Of a DNA stretch of 64,000 nucleotides, positions 27,972 to 35,942 are shown piece by piece. Source of the stretch: Sphingobacterium lactis (GTDB taxonomy: Bacteria > Bacteroidota > Bacteroidia > Sphingobacteriales > Sphingobacteriaceae). A program made the translations under genes and the position numbers. The notes below the pieces were generated by a model, which did not search any database, was not told where the DNA came from, and saw nothing but the letters and a program-made list of their open reading frames with translations. The stretch is taken from the NCBI RefSeq assembly GCF_011046555.1, contig NZ_CP049246.1, forward strand, positions 186,001 through 250,000. Direction: 5' to 3'. Numbering within the stretch: position 1 is the first letter of the stretch; each line of letters opens with the position of its first letter.

Positions 27972-28166
27972 AAAAAAGTTAAAGTTTCAAATCAAATAAA
28001 GGCTCCGTAAAATTATCACTCAATTGTGAAATATCTGTTAAATATTTATGTTTTAACAGATATTTAACTTAAAATTTTAATTCAACACGGCTAAAATTCC
28101 TTTGTGATATTGGATAAGTCGTATGGCGAAAAGATTTGTTACAGCTTTTATAAAAATATATTTCAT

Positions 28167-28174
28167 TACCTTTG
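28167..28174 (+). promoter_or_regulatory. Putative promoter of the M20 peptidase gene
   Basis: -7 box TACCTTTG with a TTTT at 28146-28149 (17-bp spacing, one mismatch to TTTG). The start of transcription would fall near 28180, just before the ATG at 28191. Confidence 0.55.
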
Positions 28175-28190
28175 CAAAAACCCTTTTGAA

Positions 28191-29561
28191 ATGCAAAAAA
28201 TCAAAGACTATGTAGAAGCAAACAAAGATCGCTTCTTGGAAGAATTATTTGAATTATTGCGCTTTCCTTCTGTAAGTGCTGACCCACAGTTCAAAGAAGG
28301 CGTACTCAATACAGCGGAATTCGTTGCACAGAAATTGAAAGATGCTGGCGCTGACAACGTAGAAATCTGCCCTACTGCTGGATACCCGATTGTTTATGGT
28401 GAGAAAATCTTCGACCCTAGCTTACCTACGGTATTGGTTTATGGCCATTACGATGTGCAACCTGCAGATCCTATTGAGCTATGGGACACCCCTCCATTTG
28501 AACCAACTGTTCGTGATGGAAAGATCTATGCCCGTGGATCCGCTGATGACAAAGGACAGTTCTATATGCATGTTAAGGCATTTGAATATATGGTCAAGGA
28601 AAAAGAACTTGCCTGCAACGTTAAATTTATGATCGAAGGTGAAGAAGAAGTCGGTTCCGCCAACTTGGGCATCTTCGTTGCTGCGAATAAAGAACGTTTG
28701 AAAGCTGATGTGATCGTTATTTCCGATACGTCCATGATCTCTTTGGAGAACCCATCCCTGGAAACAGGTCTTCGTGGATTATCATATGTTGAAGTAGAAG
28801 TTACAGGTCCAAACCGCGACTTGCACTCAGGTGTATATGGTGGTGCTGTGGCCAACCCAGCAACGATCCTTTCCAAAATGATTGCTTCCCTACATGATGA
28901 GAACAACCACATCACGATCCCAGGATTCTATGACGATGTTTTGGAATTGACTCCGGAAGAACGCAAAGCGTTGAATGAAGCACCGTTCGATGTGGAAGAA
29001 TATGAAAAAGATTTAGGTATTACCGAGGTGTGGGGCGAAAAAGGCTTCACGACTATTGAACGTACAGGTATCCGTCCGACATTGGAGGTAAACGGGATCT
29101 GGGGTGGCTATATCGGTGAAGGCGCGAAGACCGTATTGCCGTCAAAAGCATTCGCTAAAATTTCCATGCGTCTGGTTCCAAACCAAAATTCAGAGCGTAT
29201 CACCAAATTATTCCAAGATCACTTTGAGAAAATTGCACCAAAATCCGTTAAAGTGGAAGTTAAACCCCACCACGGTGGTGAACCGGTAGTAACACCTACG
29301 GACAGCATCGCTTACAAAGCAGCTGAAAAAGCATTGGAAGAAACATTCAAGAAGAAACCAATTCCTACGCGCGGTGGTGGATCTATTCCAATCGTAGCCT
29401 TATTTGAAAAAGAATTGGGCATCAAGACCGTATTGCTTGGATTTGGCTTGGATTCAGATAATCTGCATTCGCCAAATGAGAAATATGGCATCGAAAACTA
29501 CCTGAAAGGTATCGAGACGATCCCATTGTTCCATAAGTATTATGCTGAGTTAAGTAAATAA
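28191..29561 (+). CDS. M20-family dipeptidase
   Basis: 456 aa from the ATG at 28191; the frame is open 29 codons upstream, but that part overlaps the promoter. Co-catalytic zinc ligands can be seen: His in LVYGHYDVQPAD, the bridging Asp in SADDKGQFYMH, catalytic Glu pair in IEGEEEVGS, Asp in VISDTSM and the last His in DSDNLHSPNEKYG. The lid domain lies between (LRGLSYVEVEVTGPNRDLHSGVYGG). The pattern fits cytosolic di-/tripeptidases of the ArgE/DapE/ACY1/CPG2 group with CNDP-like organisation; the exact substrate is not determined. Confidence 0.94.
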   Translation: MQKIKDYVEANKDRFLEELFELLRFPSVSADPQFKEGVLNTAEFVAQKLKDAGADNVEICPTAGYPIVYGEKIFDPSLPTVLVYGHYDVQPADPIELWDTPPFEPTVRDGKIYARGSADDKGQFYMHVKAFEYMVKEKELACNVKFMIEGEEEVGSANLGIFVAANKERLKADVIVISDTSMISLENPSLETGLRGLSYVEVEVTGPNRDLHSGVYGGAVANPATILSKMIASLHDENNHITIPGFYDDVLELTPEERKALNEAPFDVEEYEKDLGITEVWGEKGFTTIERTGIRPTLEVNGIWGGYIGEGAKTVLPSKAFAKISMRLVPNQNSERITKLFQDHFEKIAPKSVKVEVKPHHGGEPVVTPTDSIAYKAAEKALEETFKKKPIPTRGGGSIPIVALFEKELGIKTVLLGFGLDSDNLHSPNEKYGIENYLKGIETIPLFHKYYAELSK

Positions 29562-29603
29562 AAAAATAAAAAGCTTCACCGTTGTGAAGCTTTTTATTTT
29601 TTA
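29562..29603 (+). terminator. Intrinsic terminator after the M20 peptidase gene
   Basis: 18-bp perfect stem (29562-29579 with 29584-29601), loop CGTT, T-rich 3' arm. Confidence 0.92.
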
Positions 29604-29632
29604 TATCTTCGAGCTTGATGCACGATTAAACA

Positions 29633-30382
29633 ATGCCATTATTTTTAAAGAAGACCCACAGAATCCTTTATTTTATAGCTGTACTTTTTTTCTTTAGCTT
29701 AAGTTTTCCTGCATTGTATTTTCTGGCGAAAAACCCGCAACGGAATTATGCATCCATAGTCTGGTTTCGCAAATGGATCAGCATCCTAAGTGTGCATTTG
29801 GTCGGTATCCGATTCCGTGTCACGTATGAGGAACCCATAGATTGGTCCAAACCCTATATCCTTTGCCCCAACCATACGTCCATATTGGATATTACAGCCT
29901 TGACGTATATCTGTCCGCAACAGTTTTCCTTTGTCGGCAAGATCGAACTCCTCAATAACCCTGTTACCCGGATATTTTTCAAGTCCATTGATATTCCCGT
30001 AAAAAGGGAGAGCAGGATGTCGGCCTATAAAGCCTTCAAGAGAGCAGGAGATCTGTTAAAGGAAGGGAAATCCGTGGTTATCTTTCCCGAAGGAAAGATC
30101 GATGATGAATTTCCACCGATCCTCCATAAATTCAAACCTGGTGCATTCCGCATGGCGCAGGAAAACAACATTCAGATCATTCCCATTGTAATCCAGAATG
30201 CATGGGATATCATGTGGGATGATGGCGGTCGTTTTGGATCGAAGCCCGGAGTGATCGACATCACTGTCCTAAAACCTATGGACTGTACGCCGACCGAAGG
30301 AAGGGATTTCGATTCCATTGAGCTGGAAGTTTATGAAAAAATGAATCAAGTCTGGCTAAAACAAAGAGAAATTACACAATAA
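29633..30382 (+). CDS. plsC: 1-acyl-sn-glycerol-3-phosphate acyltransferase
   Basis: 249 aa. An N-terminal membrane segment (ILYFIAVLFFFSLSFPALYFLA) is followed by the acyltransferase motifs: HX4D as NHTSILD (about residue 80), the GKIEL block (FVGKIELLNNP), VIFPEGKIDDE and the IPIVIQ block. The enzyme acylates lysophosphatidic acid to phosphatidic acid at the inner membrane in phospholipid synthesis. Family fit is clear; being the main PlsC rather than another lysophospholipid acyltransferase of the same family is inferred. Confidence 0.9.
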   Translation: MPLFLKKTHRILYFIAVLFFFSLSFPALYFLAKNPQRNYASIVWFRKWISILSVHLVGIRFRVTYEEPIDWSKPYILCPNHTSILDITALTYICPQQFSFVGKIELLNNPVTRIFFKSIDIPVKRESRMSAYKAFKRAGDLLKEGKSVVIFPEGKIDDEFPPILHKFKPGAFRMAQENNIQIIPIVIQNAWDIMWDDGGRFGSKPGVIDITVLKPMDCTPTEGRDFDSIELEVYEKMNQVWLKQREITQ

Positions 30383-30447
30383 CAAGCATTTTATATCATT
30401 GTAAATCTGACAATTACATATTTTAACAAAGAATTAAACACAAATAA

Positions 30448-30478
30448 CTTGCATTAGTTAAATTAAATATTACTTTTG
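30448..30478 (+). promoter_or_regulatory. Promoter of the DUF2795 gene
   Basis: CTTG at 30448-30451 and TACTTTTG at 30471-30478 with 19-bp spacing; close to the TTTG-N19-TAnnTTTG consensus. Transcription would begin near 30484, about 23 nt before the ATG. Confidence 0.75.
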
Positions 30479-30506
30479 CGAAAATGTATAACTTAATTAA
30501 AGAGAT

Positions 30507-30728
30507 ATGTATTGGACACTTGAATTAGCTTCACACTTGGAAGACGCTCCATGGCCAGCAACAAAAGATGAATTAATTGATTACGCTATTCGTTCAGGAG
30601 CACCCGTAGAAGTGATTGAAAATCTTCAGGCGTTGGAAGACGATGGTGAACCTTACGAAAACATCGAGGAGATCTGGCCAGATTATCCGACAAAAGATGA
30701 TTTCTTTTTCAACGAAGACGAGTATTAA
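30507..30728 (+). CDS. DUF2795-family small protein
   Basis: 73 aa, very acidic. The sequence MYWTLELASHLEDAPWPATK, DELIDYAIRSGAPVEVIENLQ and the terminal FFFNEDEY match the DUF2795 family, small cytosolic proteins widespread in Bacteroidota with unknown function. A near-consensus promoter and its own terminator suggest strong, independent expression. Confidence 0.92.
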   Translation: MYWTLELASHLEDAPWPATKDELIDYAIRSGAPVEVIENLQALEDDGEPYENIEEIWPDYPTKDDFFFNEDEY

Positions 30729-30740
30729 AAATCACAATAG

Positions 30741-30768
30741 AAAAGCGCCTGATTTCTGGCGCTTTTTT
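30741..30768 (+). terminator. Intrinsic terminator of the DUF2795 gene
   Basis: 9-bp stem AAAAGCGCC/GGCGCTTTT (30741-30749 with 30758-30766) followed by T's. Confidence 0.9.
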
Positions 30769-30898
30769 GTTTTCTCGACCTGAACCTATGGAAATCCCCA
30801 AGCAACTTCGCTTCAGGGGTATGTAGCCTTTATTTTTGGCACAGTCTTTAATCCTTTTATTTGTAAACCAGTCCATAGTTGGTAATTAAGCAAATTGA

Positions 30899-31363
30899 AT
30901 GAAAAATTATCTATTCTATCTATTCTTGATGGTAAGTCCCCTGATCAGTTTCAGTCAGGAAAACCGAGAAAATACCTATCGACATGCAGATGGCCTAACC
31001 ACCGTGCAAGACTTTATCGATGATCTTGCCGACTTGGATAAACCCATCGATGTGATCATGAGCCAATGGGTTATTGTGGACCACCCTTCCGATGAATTAT
31101 ACGATTACCTCGAGATCAGCCTGCAGGAAATTCGCTTGAATCTGAGCAGCAAGAATGTCGACCAGATAGTTTTCAAGAATTATCGAGAACTGCCCATTAA
31201 AGAAGTACGCGATATCGATATTGAAGATCAAGACATCAACAACATGTTCTTTCTCTATTACAAGCAACGCTTGGTGACCAGCTTATATGTGGAGGGGGAT
31301 AAGATCCGTTCCTTTACCTTGGTTTCCAAGGGCGATAACATGGCTCATTTTGTGACATATTAG
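30899..31363 (+). CDS. Secreted protein of unknown function
   Basis: 154 aa. Signal peptide MKNYLFYLFLMVSPLISFSQ with likely cleavage after SFSQ, then a soluble, acidic domain (DFIDDLADLDKPIDVIMSQW, VRDIDIEDQDINNMFF, GDKIRSFTLVSKGDN). No family is recognised. It stands between the DUF2795 gene and the trp leader with no obvious link to either. Confidence 0.8.
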   Translation: MKNYLFYLFLMVSPLISFSQENRENTYRHADGLTTVQDFIDDLADLDKPIDVIMSQWVIVDHPSDELYDYLEISLQEIRLNLSSKNVDQIVFKNYRELPIKEVRDIDIEDQDINNMFFLYYKQRLVTSLYVEGDKIRSFTLVSKGDNMAHFVTY

Positions 31364-31389
31364 CAAAAAATCATTTTTTTAAGGTAATT

Positions 31390-31421
31390 CTTGCAATTCT
31401 CAGAAACATCCTTGATATTTG
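31390..31421 (+). promoter_or_regulatory. Putative trp operon promoter
   Basis: CTTG (31390-31393) and GATATTTG (31414-31421), spacing 20 bp, one mismatch in each box. Transcription would begin near 31427, only about 6 nt before the leader-peptide ATG, so the leader would be almost leaderless. Confidence 0.55.
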
Positions 31422-31432
31422 TTGCACTAACG

Positions 31433-31480
31433 ATGAAAACAATTCAGTTCAATACAGCTTGGTGGTGGCACAACAATTAA
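31433..31480 (+). CDS. trpL: trp operon leader peptide with three consecutive Trp codons
   Basis: 15-codon ORF MKTIQFNTAWWWHNN. Three TGG codons in a row at 31460-31468, a density that is extremely unlikely by chance in front of a trp operon. The stop codon lies in the loop of a hairpin (CACAAC 31469-31474 with GTTGTG 31482-31487). Stalling of a ribosome at the Trp codons would block that hairpin and allow the antiterminator described in the next entry. No Shine-Dalgarno sequence precedes the ATG, as usual in this phylum. Confidence 0.9.
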   Translation: MKTIQFNTAWWWHNN

Positions 31481-31556
31481 CGTTGTGGCAGACACCTATT
31501 GGTTGAATTAAAGAACTTAAAAATAGTGGGCTTGCCTTGTTGGCAAGCCCTTTTTT
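31461..31556 (+). promoter_or_regulatory. trp attenuator: mutually exclusive hairpins and terminator
   Basis: Hairpin 1:2 is CACAAC/GTTGTG (31469-31474 with 31482-31487), possibly extended by GGTG (31461-31467 region) with CACC at 31493-31496. Antiterminator 2:3 pairs GGCA (31487-31490) with TGCC (31533-31536), and CAC plus TATT (31493-31495, 31497-31500) with AATAGTG (31522-31528). Terminator 3:4 pairs GGGCTTGCC (31528-31536) with GGCAAGCCC (31542-31550), followed by T6. Segment 2:3 uses the whole 5' arm of the terminator, so the two are exclusive. Low Trp should stall translation at the Trp codons and favour read-through into trpD. Confidence 0.85.
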
Positions 31557-31566
31557 ATTACATGAT

Positions 31567-32556
31567 ATGAAAGAAATTCTAGCACATCTCTTTGAATATA
31601 AATCCTTTACGAGAAAGGAAGCTTACGATATCTTAACAAATATTGCCACTGGCAAATACGATACGCATCAGATTGCAGCCTTTATGACGATCTATGGCAT
31701 GCGCAGCATCCGTGTTGAGGAGCTTGCTGGCTTTCGCGAAGCGATGTATGACCTGTGCAATAAGGTTGATTTTAAAGGATATGACCTCATTGATATGTGC
31801 GGTACGGGAGGGGATGGTAAGAACACCTTTAACATCTCCACATTGGCATCATTCGTTGTGGCTGGAGCAGGCTATCATGTTGCCAAACACGGCAATGTGG
31901 GTGTTTCCTCCAGCTGTGGCTCTTCCAATGTGATGGAATACCTCGGCTATACATTCACATCGGATAAGGATATCCTACAACGCCAATTGGAAACTGCGAA
32001 CATCTGTTTTCTCCACGCTCCCCTCTTCCACCCTGCAATGAAGACGGTAGCACCGATCCGCAGGGCATTGGCCGTAAAAACCTTCTTCAACATGCTTGGT
32101 CCTTTGACCAATCCTGCAAATCCAAGGTTCCAATGTGTCGGCGTTTTTAGCTTGGAACTTGCCCGATTATATGCCTACCTCTACCAGAATACCGATAAAC
32201 AGTACAGTATCATTCATGCATTGGATGGTTATGATGAAATTTCCCTAACTGGTGATTTTAAGGTAATCAACAACCAAGGAGAGAATTATTATACGGTGGA
32301 TGAATTGGGATTCAGCGCCGTAAAACCCGAGGAACTTGCTGGTGGGGATAGCATTGAAGAAGCGGCAAAAACATTCAGGACCATCATTGAAGGACAGGGC
32401 AATGATGTGCAGAACAATGTCGTCCTGACCAATGCGGCCTTTGGCATCAAGACATTCCACCCCGAGAAGAGCTTCGCGGATTGTTATTATGAAGCAGAAT
32501 CGTCTCTCCTCGGTCATAAAGCATTGAACAGCTTCAAAACCTTGATCCATGGCTAA
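31567..32556 (+). CDS. trpD: Anthranilate phosphoribosyltransferase
   Basis: 329 aa from the ATG at 31567 (MKEILAHLFEYKSFTRKEAY); upstream open codons run through the attenuator and are not the start. It joins anthranilate to PRPP, second step of tryptophan synthesis. Seen: the PRPP-binding MCGTGGDGKNTFNISTL, VAKHGNVGVSSSCGS, and LGPLTNPANP. It is the first structural gene after the attenuator. trpE and trpG, which usually come before trpD, are absent here and must be elsewhere. It overlaps trpF by 8 bp. Confidence 0.98.
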   Translation: MKEILAHLFEYKSFTRKEAYDILTNIATGKYDTHQIAAFMTIYGMRSIRVEELAGFREAMYDLCNKVDFKGYDLIDMCGTGGDGKNTFNISTLASFVVAGAGYHVAKHGNVGVSSSCGSSNVMEYLGYTFTSDKDILQRQLETANICFLHAPLFHPAMKTVAPIRRALAVKTFFNMLGPLTNPANPRFQCVGVFSLELARLYAYLYQNTDKQYSIIHALDGYDEISLTGDFKVINNQGENYYTVDELGFSAVKPEELAGGDSIEEAAKTFRTIIEGQGNDVQNNVVLTNAAFGIKTFHPEKSFADCYYEAESSLLGHKALNSFKTLIHG

Positions 32557-33190
32557 AGAACTCTTGATCAAAGTATGCGGGATGCGCGAGACGGAAAATA
32601 TCCGCGACCTGGCGAATCTACCCATCGATTATATGGGTCATATCTTTTATGGGAAATCACCCCGATTTGCAGAAAACTTGGCGGTGCAACAGCTGCCCAA
32701 CTCCATCAAAAGAACGGGTGTATTCGTGAATGCCGATTTCAACAGTATTATGGACCTCGCCAAGAAACATGGGCTGACAACGATACAGCTACATGGCGAT
32801 GAAAGTCCACTGATAGCACAAGGGCTTAAGGCTCAGGGACTGGAAATCATCAAGGCATTCGGAATAGATGAGCAATTCGATTGGTCCAGATTACAGGGAT
32901 ATGCTGAATTTGTGGATTATTTCCTTTTTGACAGTAAAAGTCCTGCGTATGGTGGCACAGGCCAGTCCTTCAATTGGCAGAAGCTAAAAGAATATCCCCT
33001 TTCCAAGCCTTATTTTCTAAGTGGTGGCTTGTCCCTGGACAACCTCAAGGAGGCAATAGCATTCGCCGACGAACGCTTGGTCGGATTGGATCTCAATTCC
33101 AAGTTTGAAATCAAACCTGGACTGAAAAATATAGAACAGTTAACAACAGCAGTGAAAATTATACGAAATGAGCAAATATCAAGTCAATAA
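32549..33190 (+). CDS. trpF: Phosphoribosylanthranilate isomerase
   Basis: 213 aa. A TIM-barrel enzyme that isomerises phosphoribosylanthranilate to the carboxyphenylamino-deoxyribulose phosphate. The catalytic Cys and N-terminal strand are in [10 protein letters not shown], the [10 protein letters not shown] loop follows, then [10 protein letters not shown], the active-site Asp in [21 protein letters not shown] and the phosphate loop [10 protein letters not shown]. The gene overlaps trpD by 8 bp and trpB by 23 bp, so translation is coupled. trpC is not fused to it nor adjacent. Confidence 0.97.
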   Translation: MAKELLIKVCGMRETENIRDLANLPIDYMGHIFYGKSPRFAENLAVQQLPNSIKRTGVFVNADFNSIMDLAKKHGLTTIQLHGDESPLIAQGLKAQGLEIIKAFGIDEQFDWSRLQGYAEFVDYFLFDSKSPAYGGTGQSFNWQKLKEYPLSKPYFLSGGLSLDNLKEAIAFADERLVGLDLNSKFEIKPGLKNIEQLTTAVKIIRNEQISSQ

Positions 33191-34352
33191 CCAAGGTTAC
33201 TATGGCCCCTTCGGCGGTGCATACATTCCCGAGATGCTATATCCCAATGTGGAGGAATTGCAGCAACAATATTTGGACATTATACAGAGCGACGCTTTCA
33301 AACAGGAGTTTGAGCAATTACTGAAGGATTACGTTGGACGTCCTTCACCATTATACCATGCCAAACGTCTTTCCGAAAAATACAACGCCAAGATATTCTT
33401 AAAGCGCGAAGACCTCAACCACACGGGCGCCCATAAGATCAACAATACCATCGGTCAGATTCTTTTGGCGGAGAAATTGGGCAAGAAGCGCATCATTGCT
33501 GAAACCGGTGCAGGTCAGCATGGTGTTGCCACAGCAACAGTATGTGCTTTGAAAGGTTTAGAATGTGTGGTCTACATGGGTGAGATCGACATTGAACGGC
33601 AGGCGCCGAATGTCGCGCGGATGAAAATGATGGGTGCCACAGTTGTCGCTGCGAAATCAGGCAGCAGGACCTTGAAGGACGCTACGAATGAAGCCCTCCG
33701 GGATTGGATCAACAATCCTGTTGATACCCATTATATCATAGGATCCGTTGTGGGCCCTCACCCCTATCCAGATATGGTTGCACGGTTTCAATCGATCATC
33801 TCTGAAGAGACGAAGAAACAACTGTTGGAAAAAACGGGGAAAGAAAACCCCGACATTGTGATGGCTTGTGTAGGCGGCGGTTCCAATGCCGCAGGTATGT
33901 TCTACCATTTCTTGGATGATGAAGAGGTGCAATTGATCGCTGTGGAAGCTGCCGGACATGGTGTGGACAGCGGAGAAACTGCTGCGACGACGGTTCTGGG
34001 AAAAGAAGGTGTCCTTCACGGCTCCAGATCAATCTTAATGCAGACTGAGGACGGCCAGGTGATCGAACCGTATTCCATTTCCGCAGGATTGGATTACCCC
34101 GGAATAGGTCCACAGCATGCTTGGCTGTTCAAATCGGCACGTGGAACCTATGTGAGTGCTACGGATGATGAAGCCATGCAGGCGGGATTGCTGCTCACGA
34201 AACTGGAAGGCATCATTCCCGCAATTGAAAGCTCACATGCGCTGGCTCATCTGGAAAAGATGAACTTCAAGGGGGATGAAACTGTTGTTATCTGTCTCTC
34301 TGGACGTGGTGATAAGGATTTGGACAACTACATGAAATATTTTGGATTCTAA
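33168..34352 (+). CDS. trpB: Tryptophan synthase beta subunit
   Basis: 394 aa. PLP enzyme that condenses indole with serine; works as alpha2-beta2 with TrpA. Seen: N-terminal [32 protein letters not shown] with the PLP Lys near residue 90, the catalytic [13 protein letters not shown], the glycine-rich phosphate site [15 protein letters not shown], and the C-terminal [12 protein letters not shown]. Length is standard for the TrpB1 form. It overlaps trpF by 23 bp and is followed after 4 nt by trpA. Confidence 0.99.
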   Translation: MSKYQVNNQGYYGPFGGAYIPEMLYPNVEELQQQYLDIIQSDAFKQEFEQLLKDYVGRPSPLYHAKRLSEKYNAKIFLKREDLNHTGAHKINNTIGQILLAEKLGKKRIIAETGAGQHGVATATVCALKGLECVVYMGEIDIERQAPNVARMKMMGATVVAAKSGSRTLKDATNEALRDWINNPVDTHYIIGSVVGPHPYPDMVARFQSIISEETKKQLLEKTGKENPDIVMACVGGGSNAAGMFYHFLDDEEVQLIAVEAAGHGVDSGETAATTVLGKEGVLHGSRSILMQTEDGQVIEPYSISAGLDYPGIGPQHAWLFKSARGTYVSATDDEAMQAGLLLTKLEGIIPAIESSHALAHLEKMNFKGDETVVICLSGRGDKDLDNYMKYFGF

Positions 34353-34356
34353 GAAG

Positions 34357-35115
34357 ATGAACATTACAAAACAAGCAAACGGATTGCTATCGATATATTT
34401 TACCGCTGGGTACCCCAGCTTGGACAGTACAGTTGATATCGCCGAAGCGTTAGAAAAGGCTGGTGCGGATTTCCTGGAGATTGGATTTCCCTATTCAGAT
34501 CCTGTCGCCGACGGACCGACCATCCAGCACAGCTCGGAAGTTGCCCTGAAGAATGGCATGACGCTAAATCAACTATTTGAACAATTGAAGGATCTGCGTA
34601 AGGGCGTATCCATTCCGGTTTACCTGATGGGTTATGTCAATCCCGTTATCCAATTCGGCGTGGAGAACTTCTGTAAAGCGTGCCGGGAAGTAGGCATTAC
34701 GGGAACCATCATTCCGGACTTACCCATGTACGAATATGAGGAGCTCTACAAGGATATTTTCTTGGAAAATAAGGTAAGCAATGTTTTCTTGGTTACTCCA
34801 CAGACTTCACCGGAACGGATTCGTAAGATCGACTCCCTTTCCACAAGTTTCATTTATCTGCTGTCCTCGAACGCAACAACCGGAACACAGCTCCATGTAA
34901 AAGATCAATCGGAAGCATACTTCAAGCGGATCAAGGACATGGATTTAAATAACCCAATCGTCATCGGTTTCGGAATCCATAACCACGACACCTTTGATAA
35001 AGCGACGCAATACGCCAATGGTGCCATCGTCGGTACGGCATTCGTCAAACTCCTGGCAGAGGCGAATTACCTGCAAAAGATACCAGCGTTTATTTCCTCC
35101 ATCAAGGGGAAATAA
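34357..35115 (+). CDS. trpA: Tryptophan synthase alpha subunit
   Basis: 252 aa from the ATG at 34357. It cleaves indole-3-glycerol phosphate to indole and glyceraldehyde-3-phosphate and passes indole to TrpB. Seen: IYFTAGYPSLDST, the catalytic Glu in ADFLEIGFPYSDPVADGP, YLMGYVNPVIQFG, catalytic Asp in IIPDLPMYEYEEL, and PIVIGFGIHNHDT with VGTAFVKLL. Last gene of the trpDFBA operon; a strong terminator follows. Confidence 0.98.
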   Translation: MNITKQANGLLSIYFTAGYPSLDSTVDIAEALEKAGADFLEIGFPYSDPVADGPTIQHSSEVALKNGMTLNQLFEQLKDLRKGVSIPVYLMGYVNPVIQFGVENFCKACREVGITGTIIPDLPMYEYEELYKDIFLENKVSNVFLVTPQTSPERIRKIDSLSTSFIYLLSSNATTGTQLHVKDQSEAYFKRIKDMDLNNPIVIGFGIHNHDTFDKATQYANGAIVGTAFVKLLAEANYLQKIPAFISSIKGK

Positions 35116-35130
35116 CATCAAACATATCGA

Positions 35131-35164
35131 AAAAAAGGGATGCCGAACGATCGGCATCCCTTTT
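35131..35164. terminator. Bidirectional terminator between trpA and the small membrane ORF
   Basis: 10-bp stem GGGATGCCGA/TCGGCATCCC (35137-35146 with 35151-35160), A6 on the left and T's on the right, so it can serve both strands. Confidence 0.9.
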
Positions 35165-35191
35165 CCTTTTTTTAGAACCTATCGTTCGTGA

Positions 35192-35305
35192 TCAGTTGAC
35201 CCTATCAACGATTTTGTTGAATAAGATAACGACCATTGCTGCCGCAAAGGCTAAGATAAAAAGCCCTAAATACAGCAATCCGGGATGTGCAGCTAGATTG
35301 TCCAT
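35192..35305 (-). CDS. 37-residue single-span membrane protein
   Basis: A short ORF missed by length cut-offs: MDNLAAHPGLLYLGLFILA, a continuous hydrophobic helix to VVILF, then a charged tail NKIVDRVN. The bidirectional terminator at 35131-35164 closes it, and a TATATTCG resembling a -7 box lies about 30-40 nt upstream on the minus strand. The family is not recognised. The size and topology resemble small accessory subunits of membrane complexes, but this is only an analogy. Confidence 0.6.
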   Translation of the reverse strand: MDNLAAHPGLLYLGLFILAFAAAMVVILFNKIVDRVN

Positions 35306-35408
35306 AATTTGAAACGGTTTATTAGTATTAGTTATGTGATTTCGAATATAAATAGTGTTCGATAGAATATCAAGAAAAAATTACGGTATTTTATCCACAT
35401 GTTCGCGA

Positions 35409-35416
35409 TATCTTTG
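35409..35416 (+). promoter_or_regulatory. Putative -7 box of the metal-linked gene pair
   Basis: TATCTTTG fits TAnnTTTG. Transcription would begin near 35423, supporting the ATG at 35434. A -33 TTTG is not evident. Confidence 0.5.
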
Positions 35417-35433
35417 CTATGTTTGTAACATCC

Positions 35434-35883
35434 ATGAGAAAAATTGTAGCCATATGTTTACTATTGATCTATTCTGTTTGCAGTACAGGGGCTACGATCT
35501 ATATGCATCATTGTGGAAAAAGCACCAGCATCTCCGTTTTGGATGTCAACAAAGTATCTCATGACTCCTGTCCGCTCTGTTCGGCACTGCATGACGAGCA
35601 TGAACATACGGACAACGATATTTCCCATGAGTTCTGTGCCACAGACGATTGCAAGGATGTCAAGGTGGACCTGGACCTCCAATCTGAGGCGGATCAGCTG
35701 CACTCCAAAATCATGGCCGGGAAGTTTTTCGACTTCACTCCAGCTATCGTTCTCCTACCATGGATCCTGACAAACTTTGACTACCTCTTCGATGTCGACC
35801 ATCAGGAGATTATACCACAGAAACCTGCACTATATGCGGAAAACCATGCCGTATATATATTGAATTGCACCTTCCGAATCTGA
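35434..35883 (+). CDS. HYC_CC_PP-like secreted, Cys/His-rich protein
   Basis: 149 aa from the ATG at 35434 (MRKIVAICLLLIYSVCSTGA); an ATG five codons earlier lies close to the predicted transcription start. An N-terminal hydrophobic segment is followed by YMHHCGKS, DSCPLCSALHDEHEH, HEFCATDDCKD: six cysteines and many histidines in 60 residues, suggesting metal binding. This pattern resembles the HYC_CC_PP family often found just upstream of a TonB-dependent receptor with an HMA domain, exactly the arrangement here (next gene 59 bp on). A role in copper or other metal handling is inferred from content and neighbour. Confidence 0.72.
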   Translation: MRKIVAICLLLIYSVCSTGATIYMHHCGKSTSISVLDVNKVSHDSCPLCSALHDEHEHTDNDISHEFCATDDCKDVKVDLDLQSEADQLHSKIMAGKFFDFTPAIVLLPWILTNFDYLFDVDHQEIIPQKPALYAENHAVYILNCTFRI

Positions 35884-35942
35884 TTTTATTCTTGATTTCA
35901 AAATCTTATTAGACTTTTTTGATTCATTAATAAAATTACTTC

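Noticed and set aside
35209..35290. tRNA-like or riboswitch signal after trpA
   Set aside because: No cloverleaf or known aptamer core; the stretch is explained by the 37-codon membrane ORF.
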